Shown piece after piece: positions 5,749 through 8,881 of a DNA stretch of 8,881 nucleotides. Position numbers and translations under genes: made by a program. The stretch is from Actinomycetota bacterium (GTDB lineage Bacteria > Actinomycetota > Acidimicrobiia > Acidimicrobiales > Ilumatobacteraceae), in NCBI GenBank assembly GCA_005800965.1, contig SYEA01000061.1, positions 1-8,881 on the forward strand, written 5' to 3'. Every line of letters starts with the position of its first letter. Positions within the stretch are counted from its first letter, which is position 1. Under the pieces are notes generated by a model that saw only the letters and a list, made by a program, of their open reading frames with translations, did no database searches and was not told where the DNA came from.

Positions 5749-7044
5749 GTGCCAGTGACTGATAGTTCACCACTAGCGGCCGACACCGGCCCCAACACTG
5801 GCGAACTCCCCGTCTTTCGCCCCGGCAGTGCCCGATCGGCGCTTTCGCACCCGCACTTTCGCCGTATTTTTATTGCCTCATTCGGCTCGAACATTGGTTC
5901 GTGGATTCAAAACGTGGTGTTACCTATCTATATCTATGAGCGCACCGGCAAAGCGTCGCTCGTAGCGCTGCTCATTTTTGCGCAGATGAGCCCGTTGTTG
6001 TTGCTGGCCATTCCTGCTGGTGTCATCGCCGATTCGGTCGATCGCCGCAAGTGGTTGGCTGCCATGCAAGTAGTGATGCTGGTGTTCTCGGTGGGGTTGG
6101 CTGCGTTGGCGCGAGTGGATGCACCCATCTGGGCATTGTTCGTAGCCCAACTTGGTGTGGGCATCGGCGGTGCGCTCAACATGCCGGCTTGGTCGGCGAT
6201 GTTGCCGTCACTCGTGCCGCGCGCCGATTTGCCCGGGGCGATGTCGCTCAATTCCACACTCATCAATGGCTCGCGCGTGGTCGGGCCAATCTTGGTGGCA
6301 CTCTTTGCACCGTTGGGTGCAGATGCATGGCACTTTTTTGCGTTCAACGCGGTCACCTATTTGCTCGTGGTGTGGGCGCTCACCCGCATTAAGGTGCCCG
6401 CCCACCAACGCGACACGTCGCGCGGCTTGCAGCGTTTCACGTTTGCGTTTCGTGTGGCGCGCGATCGCCCCGTGGTGCGACGTCTCATTCTCACGTTGGC
6501 GTTGTACTCGCTCATCTCGTTGCCGTATATCGGGTTGTTCCCTGCTGTTGCCGAGTTGAACTTCGGCATCGCCGGTTCGAGTGCGATATATAAATGGCTG
6601 TATGCCACATGGGCGTTTGGCGCAGCACTCGGTGGTTTGGCGCTCGGCACCGTGTTTGTGGGTCGCGACCCACGCGTGATGATTCGTTGGGGCTTCGCTG
6701 CCAACGCCGTGGCGATGGTGGGCTTTGCGGCCTCGCGTTCGGTGGTGCCGGCGTTTATCACTGGCTTTGCGCTCGGGGCGTCGTATTTTTTCACCACGAC
6801 GGCCATGTCGACGGTCATGCAAGGCCGCTTACAGCCCCACGAACGCGGCCGCACCATGGCGTTATGGTTCATGTCGTTTGGCGGCACAGTGCCACTCGGC
6901 AACATGCTGTTTGGCCCACTCGTTGATCGCTACGGCTCGCGCTGGTTGCTGTTCGTTGGGGCCGCGTGGGCGTTGGTAATGGCGTGGTGGTGCGACACTC
7001 GCGCCATCGACGAATCAGCCGAAGGCGTGCACCAAACGCTCTAG
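5749..7044 (+). CDS. Major facilitator superfamily exporter, MFS_3 (EntS-like) type
   Basis: A 431-residue polytopic membrane protein with about 12 predicted helices between residues 38 and 415, most likely a proton-driven exporter. The MFS loop motif A is 'AGVIADSVDRRK' (90-101). 'NMPAWSAMLPSLVPRADLPGAMSLNST' (144-170) followed by 'GSRVVGP', and the late 'RGRTMALWFMSFGGTVPLGNMLFGPLVDRYGSR' block, are characteristic of the MFS_3 group that includes the enterobactin exporter EntS and many drug-efflux-like proteins. The substrate cannot be read from the sequence and no siderophore or antibiotic genes are nearby. The N-terminus (1-35) is a soluble Pro/Ser/Thr-rich leader. The start is GTG 5749, with GTG 5755 as an alternative and no clear ribosome site. 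The last 30 bases overlap the 3' end of the convergent murF gene. Confidence 0.9.
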   Translation: MPVTDSSPLAADTGPNTGELPVFRPGSARSALSHPHFRRIFIASFGSNIGSWIQNVVLPIYIYERTGKASLVALLIFAQMSPLLLLAIPAGVIADSVDRRKWLAAMQVVMLVFSVGLAALARVDAPIWALFVAQLGVGIGGALNMPAWSAMLPSLVPRADLPGAMSLNSTLINGSRVVGPILVALFAPLGADAWHFFAFNAVTYLLVVWALTRIKVPAHQRDTSRGLQRFTFAFRVARDRPVVRRLILTLALYSLISLPYIGLFPAVAELNFGIAGSSAIYKWLYATWAFGAALGGLALGTVFVGRDPRVMIRWGFAANAVAMVGFAASRSVVPAFITGFALGASYFFTTTAMSTVMQGRLQPHERGRTMALWFMSFGGTVPLGNMLFGPLVDRYGSRWLLFVGAAWALVMAWWCDTRAIDESAEGVHQTL

Positions 7045-8355
7045 GCCCGCAACACGCGAACCTTTCACGAGCACCGCATCGCCATCGCCAAACTCACTCG
7101 CCTGCAGGATTGCTGATTGCAGGGTTACCGACGGCAAAGCAACCGAATCACCGCCATACAGATTGGTGTCCACCGCAACAAGGTTGATCTCTAACCGTCG
7201 TGCCAGCGAAGCAATCAGGCGGTGGGCGATGTCGGGGTCTTTGAGTTCGGCCATTACACCAACGAATGCCGTGCGTCGTCGAGCGGGTATGGCCGCCAAC
7301 GTGTTGAGTGCTGCGGCCATTGACTTGGGGTTGGCGTTGTAGCAGTCGTCAATCAGCACCACGCCACCCGCAGTGGTGCGCACATCCATGCGATTGGGCG
7401 ACATTGGTGCTGCGGTTATGGCGCGAGCAGCACCCTGCACATCCACGCCGCACGCACCTGCTGCAGCGATGGCCGCTGCGGCATTGCTCGCACTGTGGCG
7501 ACCCGCGATGGGCAAACCAAACGACACGTCACCCCATGGCGTGGTCAAGTGCACCGTGGCGTGCGCGCGAGCATCGAGGCTCACCTGGGTGATGCGCACG
7601 GTTGCCGAAGGTGCTTCACCGAAGGTAATGACGCGGGCCGATGTGCGCGACTGCATTGCCAACACCCGTTCGTCGTCGGCATTCAAAATGGCGATGCCGT
7701 CGCTGGGCAACGCTGCGATGAGTTCACCTTTCGCTTGGGCGATGCCATCCAAGTTGTCGAGCAGTGCCGTGTGTGCTTCGGCAATTGCGGTGACCACACC
7801 AATGGTTGGTAAGCCCACTTCGGTGAGCCGCGTAATTTCGCCGTGACCACGCATGCCCATTTCCAAGATGAGCGCTTCGCAATCGTCGGGGGCATTCAGC
7901 AGCGTGATCGGCACGCCTTGGTCGTTGTTAAACGAACGCGAACTCGCCGCCACGCGCAACGCCGAGCCAATGGCAGCAGCGGCCAAATCTTTCGTGGTGG
8001 TTTTGCCCACGCTGCCGGTGATGCCCACCACTCTGTTGCCCACTCGAGCACCCAGTGCCACGCGCGCCCAGCGCCCGAGCGCGCGCAACGCTTCCACCGT
8101 GTCGGGCACGACAATTGCTGTGCCGCGCAACGCAGCACCGTTGGTGCCCACTTCGCGCGAGGTGAGATACGCACCTGCACCACGCGCTAATGCGTCATCA
8201 ATAAAATCGTGGCCGTCGCGCTCGGCAACAATTGGCACGAACAACTGCCCCATCGCAAGTGTGCGCGAATCAAACGAAGCCCCCGACAGGTGGGCGTTTT
8301 TACCGCTGAGGCGACCGCCCACGGCATGTGCAACATCGGTTGCCATGAAACGCAT
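7015..8355 (-). CDS. murF: UDP-N-acetylmuramoyl-tripeptide--D-alanyl-D-alanine ligase
   Basis: The cytoplasmic Mur ligase that adds D-Ala-D-Ala to the UDP-MurNAc-tripeptide using ATP, completing the pentapeptide precursor. 446 residues, normal for MurF. Motifs in order: 'SFDSR' substrate region (27-31), P-loop GITGSVGKTT (111-120), 'SFNNDQGVPITLL' (141-153), 'LEMGMRGHGEI' (164-174), NADD (225-228), 'AGRHSASNAAAA' (284-294), the MurF-specific DDCYNANPKSM (336-346), and VLVKGSR (428-434). The frame is open up to 8445, but ATG 8355 is chosen because GATGAGG (8368-8362) lies six bases upstream and the family similarity (MATDVAHAVGGRL) begins right after it; ATG 8346 and ATG 8367 are less likely. 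It is divergent from ddl, which makes its D-Ala-D-Ala substrate, and it overlaps the MFS gene tail to tail. Being outside a murE-mraY cluster is somewhat unusual. Confidence 0.95.
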   Translation of the reverse strand: MRFMATDVAHAVGGRLSGKNAHLSGASFDSRTLAMGQLFVPIVAERDGHDFIDDALARGAGAYLTSREVGTNGAALRGTAIVVPDTVEALRALGRWARVALGARVGNRVVGITGSVGKTTTKDLAAAAIGSALRVAASSRSFNNDQGVPITLLNAPDDCEALILEMGMRGHGEITRLTEVGLPTIGVVTAIAEAHTALLDNLDGIAQAKGELIAALPSDGIAILNADDERVLAMQSRTSARVITFGEAPSATVRITQVSLDARAHATVHLTTPWGDVSFGLPIAGRHSASNAAAAIAAAGACGVDVQGAARAITAAPMSPNRMDVRTTAGGVVLIDDCYNANPKSMAAALNTLAAIPARRRTAFVGVMAELKDPDIAHRLIASLARRLEINLVAVDTNLYGGDSVALPSVTLQSAILQASEFGDGDAVLVKGSRVAGLERLVHAFG

Positions 8356-8410
8356 ACGAAGCCTCATCTTACGAGCGCAACACCTCATCAACGAGGTACC
8401 GTTGAGAAGA
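8356..8410. promoter_or_regulatory. Divergent murF/ddl intergenic region with repeated CCTCATC motifs
   Basis: A 55-base space must drive both genes. CCTCATC occurs at 8362-8368 and 8383-8389, 21 bases apart, each followed shortly by ACGAG. The second copy also forms the inverted repeat ACCTC-N6-GAGGT (8382-8397). TACCGT (8397-8402) fits a TANNNT -10 element for ddl, eight bases before GTG 8411; on the minus strand TAAGAT (8371-8366) could serve murF. Parts of the repeats coincide with ribosome sites, so an operator role is not established. Confidence 0.4.
8362..8368 (-). promoter_or_regulatory. Ribosome binding site that sets the murF start
   Basis: GATGAGG on the minus strand ends six bases before ATG 8355. 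It decides against the longer in-frame starts at 8367 (which it overlaps) and 8445. Confidence 0.6.
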
Positions 8411-8881
8411 GTGACTTCGCGTTCGCGCATCCATGTGGTCGTCATCTTCGGTGGCGAATCCGCCGAACACGATGTGAGTTGCGTGACCGCCGCCCACGTG
8501 TTGCGCGCCCTTGACCCTGAGCGTTACGACATCACCACCATCGCCATTTCGCGCGCCGGGCAATGGATGCTGGCCGATTCGGCGATGGCCGCCTTAGCCC
8601 GTGGTCGCGATGCGCTGCCCGACCGGCTCGAAGCAACAGGCCGCGCGTCGTCGCTCGGCGAGGTGATTGCAGCAAGTTCGCACGATGCCAATGCGACCGT
8701 GGTGTTGCCGTTGTTGCATGGCCCAATGGGCGAAGACGGCACCGTGCAAGGTCTGCTCGATCTCGCCCACGTGGCGTATGTGGGCTCAGGCGTGTTGGGC
8801 AGTGCCGTGTCGATGGACAAGACCACCACCAAGCGAGTGTTGGCCGCCGAAGGCATCGCCCAACCACGCTTTGTGGCGTTG
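8411..8881 (+). CDS. ddl: D-alanine--D-alanine ligase, N-terminal part
   Basis: The first 157 codons of the ATP-grasp enzyme that joins two D-alanines for peptidoglycan, cut by the right edge; the ATP-grasp and most catalytic residues lie outside. Visible: the N-terminal VVVIFGGESAEHDVS (9-23), with Glu19 at the position of the first D-Ala-binding glutamate; 'VLPLLHGPMGEDGTVQGLLDLAHVAYVGSGVLGSAVSMDKTTTK' (98-141), a Ddl hallmark; and the beginning of the central domain. The start is uncertain. GTG 8411 is eight bases after a TANNNT element, fitting leaderless expression. TTG 8402 has GAGG (8393-8396) five bases upstream. ATG 8345 is in frame but would add 22 residues atypical of the family and overlap murF. 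It lies head to head with murF, whose enzyme uses its product. Confidence 0.93.
   Translation, partial: MTSRSRIHVVVIFGGESAEHDVSCVTAAHVLRALDPERYDITTIAISRAGQWMLADSAMAALARGRDALPDRLEATGRASSLGEVIAASSHDANATVVLPLLHGPMGEDGTVQGLLDLAHVAYVGSGVLGSAVSMDKTTTKRVLAAEGIAQPRFVAL

Noticed and set aside
6208..6822. 204-codon minus-strand frame opposite the MFS gene
   Set aside because: It is highly Arg/His/Glu-rich with no hydrophobic core or domain signature, and is antisense to well-conserved transporter sequence.
8356..8445. N-terminal extension of murF to 8445
   Set aside because: The 30 extra residues have no MurF similarity and would overlap ddl; the ribosome site before ATG 8355 explains the start.

Overview
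The window is an ordinary-looking chromosomal stretch of moderately GC-rich DNA, with strongly G/C-biased third codon positions that create many long false antisense frames. I read it as Actinomycetota, probably an Acidimicrobiia-type lineage. The reasons are a probable coenzyme F420-dependent oxidoreductase of the mycobacterial Rv3520c type, an actinobacterial-style alanine dehydrogenase, frequent GTG starts, and several genes with no Shine-Dalgarno sequence. The phylum is moderately secure; the class is only a guess. I see no mobile element, CRISPR array, rRNA or tRNA gene.

Region 1 (about 1-3247, minus strand) is a polyamine module read right to left: a gamma-aminobutyraldehyde dehydrogenase (patD-like), then a spermidine/putrescine-type ABC ATPase (potA-like), then the N-terminal part of a polyamine-type binding lipoprotein (potD-like) that runs off the left edge. 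Gaps are 38 and 49 bases, so one transcript is likely. The permeases are not in the window and would be expected further left. Together the genes suggest import of putrescine or spermidine and oxidation of the derived aminoaldehyde to GABA.

Region 2 (3248-5521, plus strand) starts divergently from region 1. It holds alanine dehydrogenase (ald) and, 26 bases later, an LLM-class F420-dependent oxidoreductase of unknown substrate. The short divergent space carries a 9-base direct repeat.

Region 3 (5522-7044) holds a 63-residue zinc-ribbon-like protein on the minus strand, with a tetrapeptide repeat and a terminal Cys-Cys, head to head with an MFS_3-type exporter on the plus strand. The small protein is the least explained item in the window.

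Region 4 (7015-8881) is peptidoglycan synthesis: murF on the minus strand, whose 3' end overlaps the end of the MFS gene by 30 bases, and a partial D-alanine-D-alanine ligase (ddl) head to head with murF. The two make consecutive steps: Ddl makes D-Ala-D-Ala and MurF attaches it to the UDP-MurNAc-tripeptide. Their 55-base shared promoter space has repeated motifs.

I found no convincing new multi-gene system. The observations most worth following are the small Cys-rich protein, the two divergent intergenic regions, and the polyamine module.
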